From: Algoriphagus sp.
GTDB taxonomy: Bacteria > Bacteroidota > Bacteroidia > Cytophagales > Cyclobacteriaceae
NCBI GenBank assembly: GCA_018336015.1
Contig: JAGXQZ010000093.1
Span: forward strand, 1 to 38,971
DNA length: 38,971 nucleotides
Reading direction: 5' to 3'
Shown here: piece after piece, positions 9,168 through 16,973 of the stretch
How the letters are laid out: every line of letters begins with the position of its first letter
How positions within the stretch are numbered: position 1 is the stretch's first letter
Notes under the pieces: model-generated
The model's input: the letters and a program-made list of their open reading frames with translations, nothing else
What the model was told of the DNA's origin: nothing
Database searches by the model: none
Made by a program: the position numbers and the translations under genes

Positions 9168-9585
9168 ATTTTAGTTTGATTAATGAGGACAACTGTTTTG
9201 AGTAGAACAAGAAGTTTAAGGCACAAGCTAAGAAGCAACCCAAGGCAAGCGCGAATAATCCACCACCATCCTCTCTGAAAACAATACCAATGATAAAAAT
9301 ATGGATGAAAATCGCACCCGTCATTATACCCATGCCGCCAATACTTCCTAGGACTTGCGTTCGGGGTATGATCAGCAGGAGACTGACCAAAAGTTCAATG
9401 ATTCCGAGGGCAATCCTTCCTGTAGGTTCAACTCCAAGTTGGCTGAACAGTTCTATGGAGTCTGGATGGGCGCCAAATTTGTAAGAGAGAGATTGAGTTA
9501 AAATGACTGCTGCTGTGATACGGAGTATCCAGCTGGAATACCTCAGGAATGGAGTTTCCAAAGGTTTGAAGGCGGAAAAGATCAT
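9157..9585 (-). CDS. DoxX family membrane protein
   Basis: This 142-residue inner-membrane protein has four hydrophobic helices, roughly residues 20-40, 55-75, 80-105 and 110-130. The pattern is typical of DoxX/DoxD-like proteins (ILRITAAVILTQSLSYKF, then a PTGRIALGIIELLVSLLLIIP helix pair). Family members have been linked to quinone- or thiol-redox chemistry, but the biochemical role here is inferred only from the family. The last 11 nt overlap the DinB-like gene, so the two form an operon. An 81-base gap separates it from the Crp/Fnr gene's stop. Confidence 0.8.
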   Translation of the reverse strand: MIFSAFKPLETPFLRYSSWILRITAAVILTQSLSYKFGAHPDSIELFSQLGVEPTGRIALGIIELLVSLLLIIPRTQVLGSIGGMGIMTGAIFIHIFIIGIVFREDGGGLFALALGCFLACALNFLFYSKQLSSLIKLKYGK

Positions 9586-9666
9586 AGTGCGAAAGGGTTT
9601 GGGTTGGACTTGAAGGTCCGATATTGAGCTATTCCGAATTGTCGGCTTTCTTACCTTTTAGGCAAC

Positions 9667-10350
9667 TTACAACTCCTCCAAGCTTTTGATAAATATTTCT
9701 TTTCTGGAATACCTGATTTTACCGGTTTTTTCCCAGTCATTAAACAGCTGGGTCGTGGTCTGTCGAGATGCACAAATGATCTGAGAGATATCTTTATGGG
9801 TCAAATAGTTTGACAGGGTAATCGAACCATTGAGATCTTGAACCTCTCTCTTTGCCCATTCTTTGAGGAATGCAATCAGTCGCTCTTTGGTGTTTAGGAA
9901 GAATAAGTTGCTGTACTTGTTTTTGACTCTCTTTAGTCTGAAGCCTACTATTTTGGAATAGGAAATTGCCAAGGAAGGATATTGCTCGAGTAGTTTTTCA
10001 AAGTCAGCTGCTTTAAATCTGCATAAGACAACTTTTTCGGAGAGGACCTGCGCGTATTCGGAAGGGTTTGAGGAGGAAGAATTTTTCAATTCCCCAAAAA
10101 TTTCACCTTGGTAAATTAAGTCTACGATCAGCTCATTTCCATTTTCATCCACTTGGACAATTTTCAGATTTCCTTTTTTCAGCAGGTAGATAAAAGATTG
10201 ATCCGGATCCGAAAGATCCAGTATTTCTCCCTTTTTTACTTTTTTGAAGTTTGCAATGATGCACAGTTGCCGTATTTGGGTGTGGCTCAAAACCCAAAAG
10301 AGTTGATGATTTTTTAAATGCCAAAATTTTACCTCCTCAAGAGTTTCCAT
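9667..10350 (-). CDS. Crp/Fnr family transcriptional regulator
   Basis: This 227-residue regulator has a cyclic-nucleotide-binding-like beta-roll at about residues 18-130, with Gly-rich turns (KKGEILDLSDPDQSF, IYQGEIFGEL). A long dimerisation helix follows, then a winged helix at about 160-225 with the recognition segment HKDISQIICASRQTTTQLF. No Cys cluster typical of FNR is present, so oxygen sensing through an iron-sulfur cluster is unlikely. The effector is unknown. Its start overlaps the end of the upstream ATP-grasp gene by 14 nt, which argues that the regulator and the enzyme are made together. It could control the downstream DoxX-DinB pair as well. Confidence 0.88.
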   Translation of the reverse strand: METLEEVKFWHLKNHQLFWVLSHTQIRQLCIIANFKKVKKGEILDLSDPDQSFIYLLKKGNLKIVQVDENGNELIVDLIYQGEIFGELKNSSSSNPSEYAQVLSEKVVLCRFKAADFEKLLEQYPSLAISYSKIVGFRLKRVKNKYSNLFFLNTKERLIAFLKEWAKREVQDLNGSITLSNYLTHKDISQIICASRQTTTQLFNDWEKTGKIRYSRKEIFIKSLEEL

Positions 10351-11356
10351 TGATCAGCTTGCGGTATTCTTTGAAATTTAGATAAAGGTTTTTAATCGTC
10401 GGCTTTGGTGAGGCAGCCATCGTGTTTTCCTTGGCCAGTTGGGCCATGAGGTTGAAATAGGAGGAAATTTCAATTAGAGCCCTGCGGTAGCTAAACTTGG
10501 AATCATACATGTGAATGGGTTCGGAGTTAGCCCCGTTGATTTCTAAAAGTAGGATCGCATCGGGATTTTTGAGCTCATCTTCTGTATCGACTTTCAGATC
10601 CAACCGACCATAATTGAATCCTGTGAAGTCTTTGCAAACTATAGAAAATGCAGCTTCTGTTTTTTCGCAAATCAGATCTCTTCGATCTACAAAAGTGGCC
10701 CCTTTGCAATGGTTTCCCTTGATGCTTAACCGATAAATCTCACCTTTGGAGGGGATTACCTGCCATATTTGCTTTTGAATTTGATCGAGGTAGCGTTTTA
10801 CCCGTGGGTGTTTTTTTGCGAGTTGGATAATTGTGGAGACTCCATCTCCCATCACTTGAAGTGGAATCTTCTGTGTGATGGAGGTTATTTTAAATTTACC
10901 GGAACTTCTATTTCGAATCAAAAAGACTCCATATTCCTCCTGTTTAGTTATTAAATCCTGGATAATCAAGGCTTCTTGATTGAATGCGTTTAAATAAGAC
11001 CTCAAGTCTGAAAAAGAGTCAATCACTGCCACACCTCGACCTCTCTCGCCTATGTCCGGTTTGATGATAAAGGGCAACTTGATACCGGCTGCTTCGACCT
11101 TATTTCGGATCTCTTCTTCCCGATGTGGAGGACTCAGAAGTATACTTGAAGGGATGTTTTTGGGATTTACCCGCTGTAAGCTGTTGAATTTTGAATAATA
11201 AAAGAGTCCTCCATTCTCTAAAGCTGGATTTACGGCAGCGAAGAAACTTAGGCTTCGCAGTCGGATTGCCCAATAGGTTCCGAAAAAAAACATCGGTAGT
11301 TGAATCGTCCAACTAGGCCAAAATTCAAAAGAATTGGTTTTTTGAGTAAGGTCCAT
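10337..11356 (-). CDS. ATP-grasp domain enzyme (ligase, substrate unknown)
   Basis: This 339-residue protein carries an ATP-grasp fold over about residues 75-310. Nucleotide-binding features are the strand with Lys in LPFIIKPDIGERGRGVAV and the acidic pair further on. The Mg-binding end of the fold appears as LLLEINGAN with Glu and Asn. A similar arrangement occurs in D-Ala-D-Ala ligase-type and peptide-ligase enzymes, where a carboxylate is activated as acyl phosphate. The N-terminus (LPMFFFGTYWAIRLRSL) is hydrophobic but short and may only associate with the membrane. The 14-nt overlap with the Crp/Fnr gene suggests co-expression. The substrate cannot be assigned. Confidence 0.8.
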   Translation of the reverse strand: MDLTQKTNSFEFWPSWTIQLPMFFFGTYWAIRLRSLSFFAAVNPALENGGLFYYSKFNSLQRVNPKNIPSSILLSPPHREEEIRNKVEAAGIKLPFIIKPDIGERGRGVAVIDSFSDLRSYLNAFNQEALIIQDLITKQEEYGVFLIRNRSSGKFKITSITQKIPLQVMGDGVSTIIQLAKKHPRVKRYLDQIQKQIWQVIPSKGEIYRLSIKGNHCKGATFVDRRDLICEKTEAAFSIVCKDFTGFNYGRLDLKVDTEDELKNPDAILLLEINGANSEPIHMYDSKFSYRRALIEISSYFNLMAQLAKENTMAASPKPTIKNLYLNFKEYRKLINGNS

Positions 11357-11410
11357 CGACGCAGCGTAAGCTTGATTAACTGAGATTGGATTTGTCCAAA
11401 AAATCCAATG

Positions 11411-11863
11411 TTACTTGCTTTTGACTGTGTTCCAGTTTTTGTCAGCTTTTTGGATCATGTTAGTTTGATCTTTCTGCCAGTCATTTTGAACACCTAGGCT
11501 ATAATTTAAGTAAAGTTTTTCATTTACGATGGTCCACGCCTCTGGAGTGGTTGTAGCCTTGTATCCTTGGGCCATCCCAAAAGCGCAATAACCTCCATAC
11601 TGTGGCAGGAATTTCTCAGGATTTTGGTCAAAAAGCTTTTTGTTTTCAGCGGAAGAGAAGTGCCAATTTGCTCCTTTGTAAGTGGATTTTAATTGATCGG
11701 AGCCTTTTACTGGTTTTTTTACTGTGAAATAAGCAACTGGATCATATCCATTAATGGCTTTGTTGGCACTGCTGTAAATTTCCGGTTTTTGACCACATGC
11801 ACTGAATACGATCAGGAAAAAGAGAATTAAAATTTGGAGTTTTTTCATGGCTAGGTTTTTCAT
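11411..11863 (-). CDS. YHS domain-containing lipoprotein
   Basis: The likely start at 11863 (or 11848, MKKLQIL) places a lipoprotein signal at the N-terminus, ending in the lipobox VFSAC. A longer frame reaches 11944 but adds an unlikely extension ahead of the signal. The mature part holds a YHS domain: AINGYDPVAYFTVKKPVKG, then the conserved segment YKGANWHFSSAENKKLF, then GGYCAFGMAQGYK. YHS domains are small and suspected to bind metal. The typical Cys is present in GGYCAFG. The protein should be anchored in the periplasm or outer membrane. It is not in an obvious operon; the terminator of the upstream gene sits before it. Confidence 0.85.
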   Translation of the reverse strand: MKNLAMKKLQILILFFLIVFSACGQKPEIYSSANKAINGYDPVAYFTVKKPVKGSDQLKSTYKGANWHFSSAENKKLFDQNPEKFLPQYGGYCAFGMAQGYKATTTPEAWTIVNEKLYLNYSLGVQNDWQKDQTNMIQKADKNWNTVKSK

Positions 11864-11954
11864 ACTAAAATTGAATAAGCTGATTAATCCAATTGTCTTT
11901 CTGCTGACAACCTCTTGAAATAATCTCACTCTGAAGGTGTGCATCTGAAAAATG

Positions 11955-11983
11955 AAAAGCCCAACCGAAGATCCGATTGGGCT
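11955..11983 (-). terminator. intrinsic terminator of the DUF6600-like gene
   Basis: On the minus strand, a stem of AGCCCAA with TTGGGCT, extended inward by further pairs including G-U wobbles, has a short loop and is followed by TTTT. It lies 30 nt past the stop at 12014. Confidence 0.8.
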
Positions 11984-12013
11984 GAGTTGGTTTAGTTTAA
12001 TCTGATAAAGGGC

Positions 12014-13426
12014 TTAATTATTACTTCTTTCCCGACTGTTTCCTCTGCTTGGGGCGGAGGATTCGGTTCGGCTTGCAGGTGCATTTCCCCTGGATGGTGC
12101 AGATGATCTGACCTGAGGCTGATTTCCTTGTCTAGAAGGAGCCTCCACTCTTGAGTCAGAACCTCTGGATGGTGCGGTTCTCACCTGAGGAGCTGGCTGC
12201 TGCCTTACTTCTGAACCTCTCGAAGGAGTTGAACTTCGGGGTTCCACTCGTTCCCTAGGGGCTGACTGTGGTTGGGTTCTCACCTGACTTTCTCTGGAAG
12301 GTGCAGGCTGGGTTCTTACCTGATTTTCTCTTACAGGGGCGGGTTGAGTCCTCACTTGAGATTCTCTGGAAGGTGCCGGTTGAGTCCGGATTGATTCCTG
12401 ACGTGATGGCTGGGTAGATCGAGAAGGTTGATTCATTTCTCCACGGTTACGGGTATCAGAAGGAGCCGGTCTCAACTCAATGTCACCATTTCCTCGGGTA
12501 CCGGATGGAGAGGCGGCTCTTCCTGAGGAACCATTTTGACCATTGACAGAGCGACTAGGCTGATTGCTTTCACCTGCATCCGATGGGCTCACGGTCCTGC
12601 TTGCTCGGGCGGATCTGGCTTCGGTAGATTCCAATACTCGGGAAGGTCTAGCCTCAGCGTTTCTGCCTCTTGATTCTTCCACTTCAGGACGATACATTCT
12701 GACCTCATTTCTTCCCACTGCTGCTCTTCCGGGAGCCTCCGCAGATCTAATGTTGTATACCGGCACCACTTGTCTGGTGACCCGCTCTACTTCCCGATGG
12801 CTGGGGCCCGCGTAATAGTTGTGGTTGTTGTAGACCACGGTATTATTGATCACAGTAGTCCGGTTGATGATTTTGATCTTAGTGCGGTGATGCGCATAGG
12901 GCGCATAGTAGTTGAAGACATTTCGGTGGTGAATGCGTCCATAAGGGATAAATACCCAATGTCTGGTAGGAATGTTGATCCTCACATTGATCGATACACC
13001 CGGACCAAGTGGAGCCCAGCCGTAGTACCCACCTCCTGATCTCCAGCTTACCCAAGCCGGTGCCCAGTCGTATCCTGGAATCCAAGCCCAGCTCTGATAG
13101 TAGTCGTCAAAGTACCACCTTCCGTAATGGAAGGTTGCCCAACCCCAATCGTAATCAGAGACCCAGGTGTTGCCGTATTCGGTCATCACCCAGTGACCAT
13201 TGGTACCATAAGGATGAAAATCCTCATACACGGCAGGTAACCAGATGTAGCCGTATCTGGCATCTTTGACCCAGTCACCATAAGGAGTGAGCGCATCGTA
13301 GAAAACCTGAAAAGATACCCCGCGATAGTAGTTGGATTCGGCTTTTGCGTGGGAGAGATTGCCGAAAAGGAGACCGAAGAAAAGCGCCAGAACTCCGAGT
13401 TGATTTTTGCTGAGGAGGGTTTTCAT
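12014..13426 (-). CDS. secreted DUF6600-like Trp/Tyr-rich protein with repetitive basic tail
   Basis: This 470-residue exported protein has a signal peptide (residues about 1-29, ending SHAKA). Residues about 32-190 are extraordinarily rich in Trp and Tyr, with a repeating GxWVxxxxYGxxWxP-like pattern (YGDWVKDARYGYIWLP, HWVMTEYGNTWVSDYDWGW, WAWIPGYDWAPAWVSW). This resembles DUF6600-type domains. From about 215 to the end the sequence is low complexity, dominated by Arg, Ser, Pro, Gln and Ala, and includes three contiguous 12-residue repeats. The tail is probably disordered and strongly basic. No enzymatic residues can be pointed to; a structural, envelope-associated role is possible. It is transcribed alone, with a strong terminator after it. 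Confidence 0.8.
   Translation of the reverse strand: MKTLLSKNQLGVLALFFGLLFGNLSHAKAESNYYRGVSFQVFYDALTPYGDWVKDARYGYIWLPAVYEDFHPYGTNGHWVMTEYGNTWVSDYDWGWATFHYGRWYFDDYYQSWAWIPGYDWAPAWVSWRSGGGYYGWAPLGPGVSINVRINIPTRHWVFIPYGRIHHRNVFNYYAPYAHHRTKIKIINRTTVINNTVVYNNHNYYAGPSHREVERVTRQVVPVYNIRSAEAPGRAAVGRNEVRMYRPEVEESRGRNAEARPSRVLESTEARSARASRTVSPSDAGESNQPSRSVNGQNGSSGRAASPSGTRGNGDIELRPAPSDTRNRGEMNQPSRSTQPSRQESIRTQPAPSRESQVRTQPAPVRENQVRTQPAPSRESQVRTQPQSAPRERVEPRSSTPSRGSEVRQQPAPQVRTAPSRGSDSRVEAPSRQGNQPQVRSSAPSRGNAPASRTESSAPSRGNSRERSNN
12273..12380 (-). repeat. three tandem 36-bp coding repeats
   Basis: Units at 12273-12308, 12309-12344 and 12345-12380 are similar 36-mers with no spacer. They encode the 12-residue repeats TQPAPSRESQVR and TQPAPVRENQVR in the disordered tail of the DUF6600-like protein. 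Weaker copies flank them. Confidence 0.8.
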
Positions 13427-13810
13427 GGTGTTTGTGGTTTAGTGTGAGTAGTAGGTAATTTTGGGTTAGGTTATAGGTGGCTTTTTTTTTCTAGATGCAG
13501 AAAGCGTTTTTAAGGTTGCATGTGAGTGTTCTAATATCCTGCCAGTTTTTGAAATTTATTCGTGAACACACGGAATAAGGTTTTGTAAAAAATCACATTT
13601 GATGAAATAAAATTTTACTTAATTAAAAAAATTAAAAATGATTTTTTATCTCTGAAAAAAAATTGAAAACGTCTTTGCTCATCCGAAAATAAAATCAATT
13701 TGGACGCGCTGCCTTGGAGGATTTTTTTGGCCAAGATTTTTTTTGAAAAAATCAGATGATACCCAAGAAAAGGGAATTTTTTTTGGCTCTGTAAAAAGTT
13801 GGGCTGAGAC
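13427..13810. other. AT-rich intergenic region
   Basis: These 384 bases hold no supported gene. They contain many A- and T-tracts (for example 13481-13490 and around 13735-13745, 13778-13786) and are much more AT-rich than the flanking genes. The right side is downstream of the DUF1460 gene and the left side should hold the promoter of the DUF6600-like gene. No clear terminator or -33/-7 motif was identified. Confidence 0.6.
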
Positions 13811-14662
13811 TTAAGGTAAAATCAACCTGCTGACCATGATCCCGGATTGGGACTTGTTGCCAAGCAGGTAATCGCTCAGAGGTAGGGTGCTGATTTCAAC
13901 TTTTTTGGATACCGAGCTGGCATGCATGAGATGGATACGTCCGTTTTGTCGGACTGCGAAACCGACATGCACGATGTCGAGATTTTTCAAAGGAGTAGTA
14001 ATCGCAATCAGATCACCGGTTTCCAGTTTCGACTCCAACTGCTGGAATTTTTCTTTAGGAATAAAAAAGTAAGGTCTGGTTTTGATGAGGGCTTCCCGTT
14101 CTTTGAGTTTTTCGACCAAAGTCAGATCAGCCAACTGAGGGTAAAACCGGGGATTTTCGGACATGAAAGTGGGTTGATTGGGATAGGTTTCTCCTCCGAT
14201 TTCCTTCGTGATGTCTTTCAAAAGACCCTTTTGCTGGTTTTCATAAATCCAATCGCTGAAATAATGAAGCCGAGAAGGGTACCCGGTATTTTGCCCATTT
14301 AGGTAGCGGAGGTATTCTAGTTTTTCCTCAAATCCTTCAAAGCTGAACTCCCTTTCCCGAATAGTCTGTGCCAAAGCCACTACTGATTCCAGGTAAGTGG
14401 TGCAATCCAAGCCCATGAGATTGATCACGAGCTTTTCCTCTCCGGAGAGTTCAAGGGTTTTTTCGACATAGGGAGTGCCGAGAAAGCTTTTCCCGATCTC
14501 CAAGATTAGGTCTTGAGAAGTTTTTGCTGAAAGTTCGGCCTGGGAAAACTCCTGCAAAAGCCCTTCTAATCTTTCCCTGCTTTCCAAACTGCAAACGGTC
14601 GATTCCTGAGCAAATAAGCTCATGGAGAACAACCAAATCGGAAGAATCAGGAGAAGTCGCAT
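13811..14662 (-). CDS. DUF1460 N-acetylmuramoyl-L-alanine amidase-like protein
   Basis: This exported cysteine-dependent amidase-like protein has about 283 residues from the start at 14662, which directly opens a signal peptide (MRLLLILPIWLFSMSLFAQ). The longer frame from 14719 would overlap the upstream gene and bury the signal. The NlpC/P60-like core is visible. The nucleophile is the Cys in GLDCTTYLESVV, preceded by SFLGTPYVEKTLE. The probable catalytic His is in IVHVGFAVRQNG, with LETGDLIAI just before it. The family is implicated in peptidoglycan peptide cleavage or recycling in Bacteroidota. The gene starts 20 nt after the Gfo/Idh/MocA stop, so the two are probably co-transcribed. Confidence 0.85.
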   Translation of the reverse strand: MRLLLILPIWLFSMSLFAQESTVCSLESRERLEGLLQEFSQAELSAKTSQDLILEIGKSFLGTPYVEKTLELSGEEKLVINLMGLDCTTYLESVVALAQTIREREFSFEGFEEKLEYLRYLNGQNTGYPSRLHYFSDWIYENQQKGLLKDITKEIGGETYPNQPTFMSENPRFYPQLADLTLVEKLKEREALIKTRPYFFIPKEKFQQLESKLETGDLIAITTPLKNLDIVHVGFAVRQNGRIHLMHASSVSKKVEISTLPLSDYLLGNKSQSGIMVSRLILP

Positions 14663-14682
14663 TTTGATGTAGAGGAAGATTT

Positions 14683-15684
14683 TTATACGTTGGATTTTAC
14701 AAGTTGGTCCATCACCCAATTGGCACGGGCTCCAGATTCACCGGTGCTTGGGCATTGGTCGTGCCCGAGGAGTTCGCCTACGATGTGCTGAATCAAAGGC
14801 TGCTGAATGTGTTTTGGCAAGTCTACCTGGTAATGGATGGGGGCCTTATGATCTTTGATCAGGGTAAACTCACCTTTTCCAAAGGTGGCAAATCGAATCT
14901 GACCTTTTGCGCCATCGATGATGACTTCGTCGATCTCAGCTGATTCTGAAGTGCTGAAACACCAATTTCCTGTGCCCAAGACTCCGTTTTCAAATACAAA
15001 ACTTCCCACCACAATGTCTTCTGCAGGGTACGCTTGGGCCTGATTGGAAGAAAAGCCGCTGGCATGGATGATTTTCCCAAAAAAGAAATCCAACAAGTCC
15101 AGTTGATGCGAGGCGAGATCGAAGAAATACCCTCCGCCGGCTATTTCGGGATTAATTCTCCAGTTGTTTTCCAACTTGGCAATGATTTCAGGCTCTAAGA
15201 CTTGCTTGAGGTTGATATGAACCGTTCGTATCTCACCGATTTCCCCTTCATCCATCAGCTGCTTGATTTTGACAAAATGCGGAAGTGCCCTGCGGTAGTA
15301 GGCGACAAAAAGAGGGACTTCGTGTTTTTCACAAACCGAGATCATTTCCAGGCATTCGGCATGGTTGCGAGCCATGGGTTTTTCCACATAGACAGGCTTT
15401 CCTGCTTCAGCAGCCATTCGAGTCAATTCCAAATGGGCATTTGGAGGAGTGGCAATGTAGATGGCATTTACTACGGGGTCATGGATGAGATCCTGTGCCG
15501 AGGTGTACCACTTATCTACGCCATGTCGGGCGGCGTAATCTTTGACTTTGGCTTCGTCGCGACGCATGACAGCGACAAGTTTGCTGTGTGGAATATGGTT
15601 CATCGCAGGGGCAGACTTGAGTTCGCAAACGTTGCCCACACCTAACACTCCCCATCTTACTTCCGAATCGTTGAACTTCTTCAT
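14683..15684 (-). CDS. Gfo/Idh/MocA family oxidoreductase (cytoplasmic)
   Basis: This is an NAD(P)-dependent sugar or polyol dehydrogenase-type protein of about 333 residues. I place the start at 15684 (MKKFNDSEVRWGVLG) because the nucleotide-binding strand begins there; the frame is open upstream to 15864, but that part is not conserved in character. The Rossmann motif is VLGVGNV, and the EKP motif of the family appears as EKPMARNHAE. The C-terminal sheet domain carries GGGYFFDLASHQLDLLDFFFG with the usual Asp/His pair. The substrate is unknown. It precedes the DUF1460 gene by 20 nt. Confidence 0.88.
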   Translation of the reverse strand: MKKFNDSEVRWGVLGVGNVCELKSAPAMNHIPHSKLVAVMRRDEAKVKDYAARHGVDKWYTSAQDLIHDPVVNAIYIATPPNAHLELTRMAAEAGKPVYVEKPMARNHAECLEMISVCEKHEVPLFVAYYRRALPHFVKIKQLMDEGEIGEIRTVHINLKQVLEPEIIAKLENNWRINPEIAGGGYFFDLASHQLDLLDFFFGKIIHASGFSSNQAQAYPAEDIVVGSFVFENGVLGTGNWCFSTSESAEIDEVIIDGAKGQIRFATFGKGEFTLIKDHKAPIHYQVDLPKHIQQPLIQHIVGELLGHDQCPSTGESGARANWVMDQLVKSNV

Positions 15685-15894
15685 TTTGGAAAGTAGGAAA
15701 AGATTTAAGTTTTTGAAAGGGGAAATGGCTGGGATGTCTGGGAGTAAGGATGTTTGGGAGGTCTCATAGCAAGTTGGAAAAACTGGGATTTGTAGAAGAG
15801 AAGTAACGAAAGCGAAATCTAATCTTTGTTCGGCTATTTCTCTTTTAAATACCTTTTTGACCACTAAACTCAGATCAGATGAGTGCGCGGGGGA

Positions 15895-15984
15895 GACACA
15901 GCAGCGGGCCAGCGTCCGGCCTCGTGCGGCTGGAGCTTTGCTGTGTCTTGACCTTTTGGTTCTTTTGGGTCAAGCCAAAAGAAC
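15895..15984. repeat. GC-rich element with nested and mutually exclusive inverted repeats
   Basis: Hairpin A has arms GACACAGCA (15895-15903) and TGCTGTGTC (15939-15947), extended inside by CCAGC (15909-15913) with GCTGG (15929-15933). Hairpin B pairs CTTGACC (15947-15953) with GGTCAAG (15968-15974). Hairpin C pairs GTTCTTTTGG (15959-15968) with CCAAAAGAAC (15975-15984) around a 6-nt loop. B and C overlap and cannot form together. The element is distinctly more GC-rich than its surroundings. It looks like a dispersed intergenic repeat, but a regulatory leader cannot be excluded. Confidence 0.65.
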
Positions 15985-16277
15985 GAAGAAGAAAATGTTT
16001 TTTTAGCACTATTCAGTAATTCAAATGATGTTTGTATCATTTTTAACTGGGTTCGAAAATTAAATTTTGAAAAATCAATAACCGCGTAATAAAGCTAAAA
16101 ACATCATTGGTAGAGCTTTTTACCTTTTTGAGACAAAAATACAAGATGACCTGCCCCAAAGCTTGACCTTTGTTCTAAGGTAGATAGGCAATCTCTCAAA
16201 ATAGTTTTCCTTGATTCTTTAGAGCTTGGGCAGACATCCTCTTCTATCAGTTAAGTTATAGCCTATGTAAGAAGAAA

Positions 16278-16311
16278 ACTGAAATAAAAATGCCCCGAAA
16301 ATTTTCGGGGC
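16278..16311 (-). terminator. intrinsic terminator of the haem-binding protein gene
   Basis: A perfect 20-bp palindrome (GCCCCGAAAATTTTCGGGGC at 16292-16311) is followed on the minus strand by ATTTTTATTTC. It begins 10 nt past the stop at 16321. Confidence 0.88.
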
Positions 16312-16320
16312 AGATAGACT

Positions 16321-16827
16321 TTATTGAGCCGGAGCCGGTCTTGGTTTCATTTTTAGGCTGTCTGCTGGATATTTAGCTGCCAGCATAGCCATCTGCTCTT
16401 TTGCCCAGTCGATGAGCACTTGTCTTTGTTCTCCGGTCAGGTTTGCTTCGGGATGTAGACCGAGGTAAGTGTAATCTGCTAAAGGCATTTCTCCGCTTTC
16501 GACCGTTTCTACGATTTCTTCAAACTTATGATTTTGAACCCGTAGGGGTATTTTGGTGAATTCGGAGAAGTTTAGATGTCCTTTTCCTTCCTCCACGTGG
16601 TGGTTGAGCCAAAAGCCAACAGGTTGCACCTTGCTGTACCAAGGATAAATCGTGGTGTTGGAATGACAGTCGTTGCAGGCTCCCTTCAGAATCATGGAGA
16701 CATTGTCCGGTACGTTGTAACTCTTCGTGATGTCAAATTCGGTAGGGCCTGACTCGTTTTTTTCCATAGGGATAAACTGAATGGCCACAAGCAGGACCAC
16801 GAGCACTAAGGTGATTTTCTTGATCAT
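16321..16827 (-). CDS. haem-binding domain protein (CxxCH, periplasmic)
   Basis: This 168-residue exported protein has one N-terminal hydrophobic helix (about 4-20) that serves as signal or anchor. A single c-type haem motif, CNDCH (Cys51, Cys54, His55), is followed by SNTTIYPWYSKVQPVGFW, a signature of the Bacteroidota haem-binding (Haem_bd) domain. Further His residues (LNHHVEEGKGHLNF) and Met in GEMPLADYTYLGLHP could supply the sixth ligand. The Pro-rich C-terminus is short. It should take part in periplasmic electron transfer or haem handling; no partner gene is adjacent. Confidence 0.87.
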   Translation of the reverse strand: MIKKITLVLVVLLVAIQFIPMEKNESGPTEFDITKSYNVPDNVSMILKGACNDCHSNTTIYPWYSKVQPVGFWLNHHVEEGKGHLNFSEFTKIPLRVQNHKFEEIVETVESGEMPLADYTYLGLHPEANLTGEQRQVLIDWAKEQMAMLAAKYPADSLKMKPRPAPAQ

Positions 16828-16936
16828 AGTGTGTTGGGATTTTGGGATTGGATCAAAAGTTAAATCAAAGGTTTAATTTGAAGTATGTGATTGACCTAAT
16901 TTGTATTCAATCCAGTCAAATCTTAATCTTTTCAAA

Positions 16937-16967
16937 AAAAATCACCGGCTTTGAACCGGTGATTTTT
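16937..16967. terminator. intrinsic terminator of the beta-barrel candidate gene
   Basis: A 12-bp stem pairs AAAAATCACCGG (16937-16948) with CCGGTGATTTTT (16956-16967) around a 7-nt loop, and T-rich sequence continues on the minus strand. It ends a few nt from the stop at 16974. The A/T symmetry could also let it act on the plus strand. Confidence 0.85.
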
Positions 16968-16973
16968 ACATTT

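Larger units (their letters stand above)
15685..16320. other. long intergenic region with a structured GC-rich element
   Basis: These 636 bases have no supported gene. The hairpin-rich element at 15895-15984 lies within, and the terminator of the haem-binding protein gene sits at the right end. Between them (about 16005-16275) nothing recognisable was found. The left part (15685-15864) is an open but unlikely N-terminal extension of the oxidoreductase. Confidence 0.6.

Noticed and set aside
12273..12380. Regular 36-bp repeats that could suggest a CRISPR array
   Set aside because: The units are contiguous with no spacers, they lie in frame inside a coding region and translate into a 12-residue protein repeat.
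15685..15864. 60-residue N-terminal extension of the cytoplasmic Gfo/Idh/MocA protein
   Set aside because: The NAD-binding strand begins right after the ATG at 15684, and the extension has no targeting or domain features.
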